DNA of 5,093 nt from contig DCTI01000236.1 in the NCBI GenBank assembly GCA_002329525.1, positions 1,903 to 6,995 on the forward strand. Direction: 5' to 3'. This DNA is from Negativicutes bacterium UBA1444. GTDB lineage: Bacteria; Bacillota; Negativicutes; UBA1444. Positions within the stretch are counted from its first letter, which is position 1. The number at the start of each line of letters is the position of its first letter. The notes beneath the pieces are model-generated. The model was not told the DNA's origin and ran no database searches. It saw only the letters and a list, made by a program, of their open reading frames with translations. This document shows, piece by piece, positions 1 to 5,093 of this stretch. The position numbers and the translations under genes are program-made.

Positions 1-7
1 GGAAACT

Positions 8-36
8 AAAAGCGGACAAGCTGAGCTTGCCCGCCT
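8..36 (-). terminator. Rho-independent terminator of the folPBK operon
   Basis: Read on the minus strand, GCGGGCAAGC (34-25), loop TCA, GCTTGTCCGC (21-12) forms a 10-bp stem with a single G.U pair. It can extend by a G.U and an A-U pair to 36/10. The run TTTT follows at 11-8, then AGTTT. The hairpin begins about 3 nt after the folK stop codon, so it most simply ends the folate operon transcript. The 3-nt loop and GC-rich stem are typical of a strong intrinsic terminator. Confidence 0.88.
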
Positions 37-39
37 GAG

Positions 40-558
40 TTACGCAAAACATTTTTTTACCGAATCCCAATGTACCTCTTTCCAAAGCTGGACCTTCTGC
101 CCGGCGATGTTCGCCAATTCTGCCGCCGCTTCCTGCTTCGATCTTCCGGCAATCAACCAATCATCCGCCATGACCTCCAGCAACGGGATCAATACAAAAG
201 CCCGTTGGAACAGTCCGGGGTGGGGAAGTATCAAAGCGGGTTCCGTCAACTGAACCTGATCATAAGCCAGCAAATCGATGTCCATGACCCGGGGCCCCCA
301 ATGTCGGGTTCGTAATCGGCCCAAAGCGGTTTCCACAGTCAGGCATCGTTCCAGTAACTGGAACGGGGACAGTTTCGTAACAACGACAGCCACCATGTTT
401 AAAAAATCCGCCTGGTCGGTTACGCCATAGGGAGCCGACTCATATATTCCGGATATCCGGTCAAGCGCCATCGTTTCATCGGCTTCCAGCAAACGCAAGG
501 CCTTTTCCAGATTTTTTTCGCGATCGCCCATATTGCTGCCCAAGCTGAGAAAAATCAT
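40..558 (-). CDS. folK: 2-amino-4-hydroxy-6-hydroxymethyldihydropteridine pyrophosphokinase (HPPK)
   Basis: Cytoplasmic enzyme of folate synthesis that transfers pyrophosphate from ATP to 6-hydroxymethyl-7,8-dihydropterin, making the substrate of FolP. The 172-residue product covers the whole family fold (E. coli FolK is 159 residues). Visible motifs are the N-terminal LSLGSNMGDREKNL (4-17), YESAPYG (39-45) and DFLNMV (51-56). The HPPK signature is HWGPRVMDIDLL (86-97), with the Mg-binding pair D93 and D95 and the ATP-site arginine R90. LPHPGLFQR follows at 111-119. The ATG (558-556) overlaps the folB stop codon as ATGA, a 4-nt overlap that suggests translational coupling; the upstream purine-rich stretch gives only a weak ribosome-binding site. 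It is the last gene of folP-folB-folK and is followed at once by an intrinsic terminator. The C-terminal ~12 residues beyond the usual length show no recognisable motif. Confidence 0.97.
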   Translation of the reverse strand: MIFLSLGSNMGDREKNLEKALRLLEADETMALDRISGIYESAPYGVTDQADFLNMVAVVVTKLSPFQLLERCLTVETALGRLRTRHWGPRVMDIDLLAYDQVQLTEPALILPHPGLFQRAFVLIPLLEVMADDWLIAGRSKQEAAAELANIAGQKVQLWKEVHWDSVKKCFA

Positions 559-917
559 ACCAGCCTGCCTCGTCGGATCTCCACCTGTACTCCGTCCAAC
601 ATCCCCGGCAATGGTACTGCCGGTTTTCTGACCCGGACCACCACGGAAGTGATGCGAGGTTCTACCAGAACAGCGTCGGCAATCTGTTGCGCCAGTCTTT
701 CCAAAAGTTGATGTCGTTCCGTTTCCACCACGTCGCGAATCCGCTCAAAAATGTTCACATAATTTACGGCGTCCGCCAGGGAATCGCTGCGGCCTGCCTT
801 TTCCAGGCTAGTGAACAGCTCTGCATCCACCTCGAAAGTTTGCCCGTTTCGCTGTTCGAACTCCTCGCAGCCATGATAGCCGAAAAACTTCATATTATAT
901 AAGGTGATCTTATCCAT
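555..917 (-). CDS. folB: Dihydroneopterin aldolase
   Basis: Converts 7,8-dihydroneopterin to 6-hydroxymethyl-7,8-dihydropterin and glycolaldehyde, the step before FolK. The 120-residue product has the usual size of this single-domain, oligomeric T-fold enzyme. It shows FFGYHGCEEFEQRNGQ (11-26), where E21 aligns with the conserved active-site Glu (E22 in S. aureus), VNYVNIFE (51-58) with Y53, LLERLAQQIA (71-80) with pterin-binding E73, and VRKPAVPLPG (96-105) with catalytic K98. I chose the ATG at 917 because GGAGG lies at 932-928 and homologues begin close to this MDKITLYN sequence. An in-frame ATG at 947 would add 10 residues but has no ribosome-binding site and would lie deep inside folP. 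The start overlaps the end of folP by 8 nt (ATGGATAA), and the stop overlaps folK by 4 nt. Confidence 0.95.
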   Translation of the reverse strand: MDKITLYNMKFFGYHGCEEFEQRNGQTFEVDAELFTSLEKAGRSDSLADAVNYVNIFERIRDVVETERHQLLERLAQQIADAVLVEPRITSVVVRVRKPAVPLPGMLDGVQVEIRRGRLV

Positions 918-2121
918 TGGCGTCTGTCCTCCAACCTTGCAAGGCATCCGTCATGACCGCCATTCGTTTCGCCATTTTGACATCGTGCACCCGTACAATG
1001 GCGGCCCCATTGAGAATGGAATGAACCACTGTCGCCCCCGTCCCTTCCGCCCGTTCTTCCACTGGCAAGTTCAGCACTTCACCAATGAAGCGCTTACGCG
1101 ATGTTCCGACGAGAACGGGAAAACCTAAAGAATGCAATTCAGCCAACCGCCTCAACACTTCCAGATTCTGCGCCGAATTCTTGCCGAAACCGATGCCGGG
1201 ATCCAAAATAAACTGTTCTTCGCTCATGCCGGCGGCGCGGCCGATTTGCAAGCTATGGCGGAAAAAATCCGCCAATTCGCCCATGATGTCCCGGGTGGAT
1301 TCCATCGACCGCCGATTGTGCATCACCACCACCGGTACGGCGTACTTCACCGCCAGCATCGCCATTGCCGGATCCTGTTGAAGCCCCCAAATATCGTTGA
1401 GAATGTGCGCCCCCATACGCAAGGCCTGTTCGGCGACCTCGCTCTTATAGGTATCAATGGAGATGGGAACATTCACTGCCGTCAATATTTTCTCCAAAGC
1501 CGGCAACAATCGGTCCATTTCTTCCTGCGCCGAAATTGGCGCCGCACCGTAAGGACGGGTCGATTCCGCCCCCACATCCAGGATGTCGGCTCCATCGTCG
1601 ACCATCTGCCTGGCTCTGGCCAACGCCTGATCCAACTGGTTGTGCTGCCCGCCGTCAGAAAAGGAATCGGGGGTCAGATTCAAGATTCCCATTACCAGGG
1701 TTTGGCCGGTCTGGACTGTCCAGCGACAGTTATTTACCTGATAAGGAATGGACATTCTTCGGTTGTCGTTCGCCAATGCCTGTTCCACTGATTTCGCAAG
1801 ATCCGGCAATCCCCAGGGTTGCTGCCGCAACTGCGCCAACGCCAGCCGATAGTGCTTCATTGTTCCGCAGATCAGCACATCCGTAAATTCGGCGCTCAGG
1901 TCGGCTGTTCCCCGGGCAACGGCAACTTCAGCGCCTTTGGCCAAAAAAGTCTGCTTCAGCAAATTGGCCGCTTTCGTCGGCACATTCTCCACACAAACCG
2001 TTCGGAAAATCGCTTTCGGCGCCATAATGGCCACACCGGCCGGATCGCAGTTCATACGCCGCAACCAGGCCGTCGCTTCCTCAATGCACGAAAATCGGAC
2101 CGCTCTGGCTTGATACTCCAT
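910..2121 (-). CDS. folP: Dihydropteroate synthase, long form with N-terminal extension
   Basis: Condenses 6-hydroxymethyl-dihydropterin pyrophosphate with p-aminobenzoate to 7,8-dihydropteroate; the sulfonamide target. The product has 403 residues against about 280 for E. coli FolP. Residues ~139-400 are the complete TIM-barrel: MGILNLTPDSFSDGG (144-158), GADILDVGAESTRP (177-190), SIDTYK (221-226), NDIWG (242-246), VVVMH (265-269), DPGIGFGK (307-314), VGTSRKRFIG (338-347) and VRVHDV (376-381). All expected pterin, pyrophosphate and pABA-loop residues appear intact. Residues 1 to ~128 form an extra domain rich in Ala and Leu, with no signal peptide or membrane segment. I recall similar long FolPs in Clostridia and Negativicutes but know no assigned role. 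The ATG at 2121 has AGGAGG at 2133-2128, 6 nt upstream. It is first gene of folP-folB-folK and divergent from pncB. A corrinoid-protein methyltransferase of the same fold is unlikely, given the full DHPS loop motifs. Confidence 0.96.
   Translation of the reverse strand: MEYQARAVRFSCIEEATAWLRRMNCDPAGVAIMAPKAIFRTVCVENVPTKAANLLKQTFLAKGAEVAVARGTADLSAEFTDVLICGTMKHYRLALAQLRQQPWGLPDLAKSVEQALANDNRRMSIPYQVNNCRWTVQTGQTLVMGILNLTPDSFSDGGQHNQLDQALARARQMVDDGADILDVGAESTRPYGAAPISAQEEMDRLLPALEKILTAVNVPISIDTYKSEVAEQALRMGAHILNDIWGLQQDPAMAMLAVKYAVPVVVMHNRRSMESTRDIMGELADFFRHSLQIGRAAGMSEEQFILDPGIGFGKNSAQNLEVLRRLAELHSLGFPVLVGTSRKRFIGEVLNLPVEERAEGTGATVVHSILNGAAIVRVHDVKMAKRMAVMTDALQGWRTDANG
928..932 (-). promoter_or_regulatory. 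Ribosome-binding site that fixes the folB start
   Basis: GGAGG on the minus strand (932-928), inside the end of folP, sits 10 nt before the ATG at 917. No comparable motif precedes the upstream in-frame ATG at 947, so this site decides the start. The spacing is at the long end of the usual range. Confidence 0.7.
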
Positions 2122-2134
2122 CCACTTCCTCCTG

Positions 2135-2163
2135 TTGCAGGCAATCTCTCAATATTGTATCAT
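2135..2163 (+). promoter_or_regulatory. Candidate sigma-A promoter for pncB
   Basis: TTGCAG (2135-2140), a 17-nt spacer and TATCAT (2158-2163) form a plausible housekeeping promoter: the -35 keeps TTG only, the -10 matches five of six. Start of transcription would be near 2170, giving a leader of about 35 nt with the Shine-Dalgarno at 2192-2198. Its -10 overlaps the folP -10 on the other strand by 2 bp, so the two promoters could hardly be occupied together. Confidence 0.4.
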
Positions 2164-2164
2164 A
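2154..2164 (-). promoter_or_regulatory. Candidate extended -10 promoter for folPBK
   Basis: Read on the minus strand, TATGATACAAT (2164-2154) matches an extended -10 (TRTGnTATAAT) with one mismatch in the hexamer. No good -35 is present at 16-18 nt (ACATTT or TACATT at best), which is acceptable for extended -10 promoters. Transcription would begin near 2147 and leave a leader of about 26 nt containing the folP ribosome-binding site at 2133-2128. This is the only plausible minus-strand promoter I see in the divergent gap. Confidence 0.45.
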
Positions 2165-2172
2165 GTTACAAT
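2154..2172. repeat. Inverted repeat ATTGTA-N7-TACAAT in the divergent promoter region
   Basis: ATTGTA (2154-2159) and TACAAT (2167-2172) are perfect 6-bp inverted arms around a 7-bp centre; the centre has only one further matching pair (c2161/g2165). It lies across both candidate -10 elements, where a repressor could control both directions. An AT-rich promoter region can produce such arms by chance, and I cannot name a regulator that fits. Confidence 0.35.
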
Positions 2173-2191
2173 TGATAAATGTAGAATTTTC

Positions 2192-2204
2192 AAGGAGGCG
2201 CCTC
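2192..2204 (+). promoter_or_regulatory. pncB ribosome-binding site inside a perfect 10-bp palindrome
   Basis: AAGGAGG (2192-2198) precedes the ATG at 2205 by 6 nt, a near-ideal Shine-Dalgarno that fixes this start over the in-frame upstream start at 2172, which lacks one. GAGGCGCCTC (2195-2204) is a perfect 10-bp palindrome overlapping the Shine-Dalgarno and touching the start codon. In RNA it could fold only as a 3-bp stem with a GCGC loop, so it is weak as a translational hairpin. Confidence 0.75.
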
Positions 2205-3257
2205 ATGAAACAGCGATTGCCCGTCAGTCATTTCAACTTGCCGGTGGAAGAAATCCGCCGTGGCTTTTATAGTGACAGCTACTTCGTCCGCTCCCAAATG
2301 ATCCTCGACAAGGATAACTACAACCCCAGTGTCATCATGCAGGTGTTCCAGCGTCAACAGGCGGTACTATGCGGAATTGACCAAGCAATCGCCATTCTGA
2401 AAACATGCGCCCGCCAGCCGGAAGATTTGAAAATTCGCGCGTTGTTTGACGGCGACAGGCTTGAACCATGGGACACTGTCATGACGATCGAAGGCCGTCT
2501 GGCGGATTTTGTCCATCTGGAAACTGTCTATCTGGGTGTTCTATCCCGACAGACCAAAATCGCCACCAACGTTGACCGCGTCGTTAAAGCGGCCGCCGGC
2601 AAGCCGGTTTTGTTCTTTCCGTCCCGTTTCGATCATTATGCGGTCCAGGCTGAAGATGGATATGCCGCGCGAGTCGGCGGCATGATCGGAGTCTCCACGC
2701 CGGCGAACGCTGCCTATTGGGGGGGAGATGCGGTGGGAACCATCCCTCACGCCCTGATCGCCGCATATCGAGGTAACACGCTGGCGGCAACCGAAGCCTT
2801 TGACCGACACATCGACCATTCCGTCAACCGGGTTGCCTTGGTGGACTTTGACAATGATTGCGTCAGAACCGCTTTGGAGGTCGCCCGTAAATTTGGCGCA
2901 CAGCTCTATGGGGTGCGGCTGGATACAGCCGACACGCTGGTCGACGCTTCCGTCCTGCCCCATATGGGAACCTTCAAGCCCACGGGTGTGTGTTCCTGTC
3001 TGGTGCGAAATGTACGGAAAGCGCTGGATGATGAAGGATTCAACCATGTTAAGATCATGGTGTCGGGCGGTTTCACGGCCGAAAAAATCCGAGCCTTCGA
3101 GGCGGAAAAGGTTCCCGTCGACGTATATGCCGTTGGCGCCAGCTTATTCAATGACAGCGTCAACTTTACCGCCGATATTGTGGCTGTCGACGATAAACCC
3201 TGCGCAAAAGCAGGCCGACATTACCGGGATAATCCCCGTCTTCAGATTGTGGAATAA
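2205..3257 (+). CDS. pncB: Nicotinate phosphoribosyltransferase (NAD salvage)
   Basis: Cytoplasmic enzyme of the Preiss-Handler pathway: nicotinate + PRPP + ATP give nicotinate mononucleotide. The 350-residue product is a short NAPRTase (E. coli PncB is 400, B. subtilis ~490). Visible family motifs are GFYSDSYF (20-27), FDGDRLEPWDTVMTIEG (81-97) for the N-terminal sandwich domain, LETVYLGVLSR (105-115), FFPSRFDHY (137-145) with R141 and H144, GTIPHAL (178-184), VALVDFDND (210-218), VRLDTAD (237-243), KIMVSGGF (283-290) and GASL (311-314), the last three lining the phosphate/PRPP site. No membrane segment or signal peptide. The ATG at 2205 has an excellent Shine-Dalgarno. It stands alone, divergent from folPBK and convergent with the PAS-GGDEF gene 10 bp beyond its stop. 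A quinolinate phosphoribosyltransferase is a less likely reading because YSDSYF and GTIPHAL are NAPRTase features. The stretch GVCSCLV (261-267) is unusual; see findings. Confidence 0.92.
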   Translation: MKQRLPVSHFNLPVEEIRRGFYSDSYFVRSQMILDKDNYNPSVIMQVFQRQQAVLCGIDQAIAILKTCARQPEDLKIRALFDGDRLEPWDTVMTIEGRLADFVHLETVYLGVLSRQTKIATNVDRVVKAAAGKPVLFFPSRFDHYAVQAEDGYAARVGGMIGVSTPANAAYWGGDAVGTIPHALIAAYRGNTLAATEAFDRHIDHSVNRVALVDFDNDCVRTALEVARKFGAQLYGVRLDTADTLVDASVLPHMGTFKPTGVCSCLVRNVRKALDDEGFNHVKIMVSGGFTAEKIRAFEAEKVPVDVYAVGASLFNDSVNFTADIVAVDDKPCAKAGRHYRDNPRLQIVE

Positions 3258-3267
3258 TCATTCGGCT

Positions 3268-4173
3268 TCAATCTTCGTCCAAGGCCAGCGCTCCGTCGCG
3301 ACTTTCGCTTTGCTGAATCAGATTGGCCAATCGTAGCTGCAAAGATACGAGCGTGTCATCCAATCGATTGATTGTTCCCGACATACTCACCTTCAGGGTC
3401 ACGTCCTCTGAACCCTCCATGTTGGCGGCGCGCAAGGTGATGACCCGCAGTTTTTCCGCCAACAGCAACAGTAATGTTTTCTTTGTGTTTGGGCTAATTA
3501 CTAGGAAACGGGTTCCGTCCCAACGACTTACAATATCATCCGGTCCCACCCCGGCAGCAATATTCCGGGCAACCGAGCGCAAAACCTGATCGCCGACTTG
3601 CGGTCCGTACTTGTCGTTCAACGTCTTGAAACCGATGACGTTGATCAGCAGGAGGCCGAATGGCGACAGGTTTTTTTTGAACTCCGTCAGCATAACGCCG
3701 ATCCGGTTTTCGATGTATCGGCGGTTCGGCAAACCGGTGACCAAATCAAAATAAGCCAATGTAGCCAATGCCTTCATTTTTTTGCCGTGTTCACTGCTCG
3801 GCGTGAGATCGGAAAAGATCTGAACCGCGCCGACAATTTGCCGGTTCATGTTTCGCATGGGCAAAATTCGTGCTTCCACCGGAACGCGATACCCTTCCTT
3901 GTGCTGAATGAACAAGGCTTCCTCGCGGACGATTCCGTCGACTAAAGTTCTCGCCACCGGGCACTTCCCCTGGCATAATTTTACCCCATCGGCATCTGAA
4001 TGGCTCAGCAGGTTCCAGTGACACGGCTTATGCAGCACATCGCTCTCCAAATAACCGGTAATTTTTTCAGCGCCTTCATTCCAAAAGGTAATGACGCGGT
4101 TGGCATCCACAAAATAGATTCCTTCCTTCAAATGGTTCAAGATCGTTCGATAGAAGTATGGCGTGTTATCCAA
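3268..4173 (-). CDS. PAS domain protein with a degenerate GGDEF domain
   Basis: Probable cytoplasmic signalling protein of 301 residues with no membrane segment. A PAS domain spans ~5-125: EGIYFVDANRVITFWN (17-32), then KITGY (37-41), and GYRVPVEARILPM (94-106). It carries C51, C67 and C71 with H52 and H58 (PCHWNLLSH, then LCQGKCP). A GGDEF-type domain spans ~135-290, opened by FDLVTGLPNRRY (142-153). The catalytic GG(D/E)EF loop reads DGTRF (219-223), the first metal-binding Asp is N178 (LLINVIGF), and the RxxD inhibitory site reads GPDD (210-213). FKTLND and D195 are kept. It therefore probably does not make c-di-GMP and may act as a receptor or scaffold. I prefer the TTG at 4173 because GGAGGG (4186-4181) sits 7 nt upstream and it places the start just before the PAS fold. 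An in-frame GTG at 4200 would add nine residues but has only a poor G-rich site. It follows comM on the same strand. Confidence 0.85.
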   Translation of the reverse strand: MDNTPYFYRTILNHLKEGIYFVDANRVITFWNEGAEKITGYLESDVLHKPCHWNLLSHSDADGVKLCQGKCPVARTLVDGIVREEALFIQHKEGYRVPVEARILPMRNMNRQIVGAVQIFSDLTPSSEHGKKMKALATLAYFDLVTGLPNRRYIENRIGVMLTEFKKNLSPFGLLLINVIGFKTLNDKYGPQVGDQVLRSVARNIAAGVGPDDIVSRWDGTRFLVISPNTKKTLLLLLAEKLRVITLRAANMEGSEDVTLKVSMSGTINRLDDTLVSLQLRLANLIQQSESRDGALALDED

Positions 4174-4180
4174 CCCTGAT

Positions 4181-4186
4181 CCCTCC
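4181..4186 (-). promoter_or_regulatory. Ribosome-binding site favouring the TTG start of the PAS-GGDEF gene
   Basis: GGAGGG on the minus strand (4186-4181) lies 7 nt before TTG at 4173, an ideal spacing. The alternative GTG at 4200 is preceded only by GGGGGG with TTAT between. The region 4174-4272 before this gene holds no promoter or terminator I can defend; the gene may be read through from comM. Confidence 0.6.
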
Positions 4187-4272
4187 GATACCCTAATCAC
4201 ATAACCCCCCGGATAAGTTTAAAATTCAGCGGCTTAGTGGGGTTTTCCTGCCGACAAGACCCTTCTTCACAC

Positions 4273-5093
4273 TTATAATTTATTTTCGGCCATCGCCACC
4301 CGCAGCTGAATGGCTTCCGCCATGTGGGGGGACGCGATCTCTTCGGCGCCAGCTAGATCGGCAATGGTTTGCGAAACCTTGACAATCCGGTCGTAAGAAC
4401 GCGCGTTCAGTTTCATTTTTTCAAAAGCGGAATGCAGCAAGGTCTGAGCTTCGACACGCATGGGACACAATTCACGAAGTTGCCGATGGTTCATTTGGGC
4501 ATTGCAAAAGATGCCGGTTCCCGTCAGTCGTTCCGATTGGCGCCGCCGCGCCGCCTTAACCCGAATGGCGATACTGGTCGAAGTTTCCGCCGCCGCGCTG
4601 GATATCATTTCTTCATATTTGACCTGGGGAATGCCTATATGAATGTCGATTCGGTCCAATAGAGGACCGGATATTTTTCGCAGATAACGTTTTATTTCCG
4701 CATCCGTGCAGCTGCATTCATGCGCCGGATCATTGAAAAATCCACATGGGCATGGATTCATACTGGCAACCAGCATAAACCGGGAGGGATAGGTATAGAC
4801 CGCGTTGACACGGGATATGGTCACCTGACCGTCTTCAATCGGTTGCCGCAATACTTCCAAAACTTGACGCGGAAATTCCGGCAATTCATCAAGGAACAAC
4901 ACCCCGTGATGCGCCAAAGTGACTTCGCCCGGATGGGGAATTTTCCCGCCACCGGCCATGGCTGCAGCCGAAACCGTATGATGCGGCGAACGAAATGGTC
5001 GTTCCTGGATCAATCCAGACGTTTCGCCCATCAATCCCGCTACGCTGTATATTTTACTGACCTCCAGAGCCTCGTCCGTGGTCAATGGCGGCA
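4273..5093 (-). CDS. comM: ComM/YifB Mg-chelatase-like AAA+ ATPase, C-terminal part (cut by window edge)
   Basis: C-terminal ~273 residues of a protein that is usually about 500 long. The frame stays open to the right edge, entered as PPLTTDEALEV, which in the family follows just after the Walker A loop, so the N-terminal Lon-like domain and Walker A lie outside. The first whole codon here is at 5091. Counting from the Leu at 5085 as 1: RPFRSPHHT (29-37), Walker B GVLFLDELPEF (61-71), SRFMLVASMNPCPCG (101-115) with four cysteines C112, C114, C124 and C126, GPLLDRIDIHI (140-150) with the conserved Arg 145, and the Mg-chelatase C-terminal domain (~177-265) with ARSYDRIVKVSQTIADLAG (228-246). 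In naturally competent bacteria ComM is a hexameric helicase that promotes branch migration during integration of transforming DNA; the YifB name is used elsewhere. The TTG at 5085 is not the true start. Confidence 0.93.
   Translation of the reverse strand, partial: PPLTTDEALEVSKIYSVAGLMGETSGLIQERPFRSPHHTVSAAAMAGGGKIPHPGEVTLAHHGVLFLDELPEFPRQVLEVLRQPIEDGQVTISRVNAVYTYPSRFMLVASMNPCPCGFFNDPAHECSCTDAEIKRYLRKISGPLLDRIDIHIGIPQVKYEEMISSAAAETSTSIAIRVKAARRRQSERLTGTGIFCNAQMNHRQLRELCPMRVEAQTLLHSAFEKMKLNARSYDRIVKVSQTIADLAGAEEIASPHMAEAIQLRVAMAENKL

Noticed and set aside
1132..1791. Long plus-strand open frame of 219 codons opposite folP
   Set aside because: It is His/Arg/Gln-rich, has no ribosome-binding site and matches no family; it is the mirror of the folP coding frame, whose motifs are complete.
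2182..2187. TAGAAT as the -10 of a pncB promoter
   Set aside because: Transcription would start at about the Shine-Dalgarno, leaving no leader, and no -35 is found at a suitable distance.
2172..2204. Upstream in-frame start for pncB adding 11 residues
   Set aside because: No ribosome-binding site precedes 2172, the added residues lie over the promoter and Shine-Dalgarno region, and the ATG at 2205 has an ideal AAGGAGG.
2541..3047. Minus-strand open frame of 168 codons opposite pncB
   Set aside because: It lies entirely within pncB, shows no family motifs, and is explained as a shadow frame.
3225..3240. GGGATAATCCC near the pncB 3' end as a terminator stem
   Set aside because: A 5-bp repeat with a 1-nt centre cannot form a hairpin loop, it lies inside the coding sequence, and no T tract follows.
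4201..4272. Possible hairpin CGGC...GCCG after comM as a terminator
   Set aside because: Only a 4-bp stem with a 16-nt loop and no proper T tract; not convincing on either strand.
5083..5085. TTG as the real start of comM
   Set aside because: The frame continues to the window edge as PPLTTDEALEV, which is internal in the family; the N-terminal half with Walker A must lie outside.

Overview
The window reads as ordinary bacterial core genome, fully coding apart from short gaps. Strong AAGGAGG/AGGAGG ribosome-binding sites, ATG/TTG starts, a roughly balanced base composition, a long-form dihydropteroate synthase and a Cys-containing PAS domain of a kind I associate with anaerobes together suggest a Bacillota member. 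Negativicutes or Clostridia is my best guess, but this is inference from style and family resemblance, not from a marker gene.

Layout. From 2121 down to 40 on the minus strand lies a compact folate operon: folP (dihydropteroate synthase with a ~130-residue N-terminal extension), folB (dihydroneopterin aldolase) and folK (HPPK). folP/folB overlap by 8 nt and folB/folK by 4 nt. A strong intrinsic terminator (8-36) follows folK directly. The three enzymes make consecutive steps: FolB converts dihydroneopterin to 6-hydroxymethyl-dihydropterin, FolK pyrophosphorylates it, and FolP joins it to p-aminobenzoate to give dihydropteroate. The 83-bp gap 2122-2204 is a divergent promoter region with overlapping -10 candidates and two small palindromes. 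It faces rightward to a nicotinate phosphoribosyltransferase (2205-3257), the entry step of NAD salvage.

That gene converges, with only 10 bp between stops, on a minus-strand PAS-GGDEF signalling protein (3268-4173). Its cyclase active site and inhibitory site are both degenerate, so it is unlikely to make c-di-GMP. Upstream of it, also on the minus strand and cut by the right edge of the window, is the C-terminal half of a ComM/YifB Mg-chelatase-like AAA+ ATPase (4273-5093).

I found no RNA gene, mobile element, CRISPR array or phage-like module, and no convincing new multi-gene system. The points most worth a second look are the degenerate GGDEF protein with its Cys motif, the N-terminal extension on FolP, and the overlapping divergent promoters between folate synthesis and NAD salvage.
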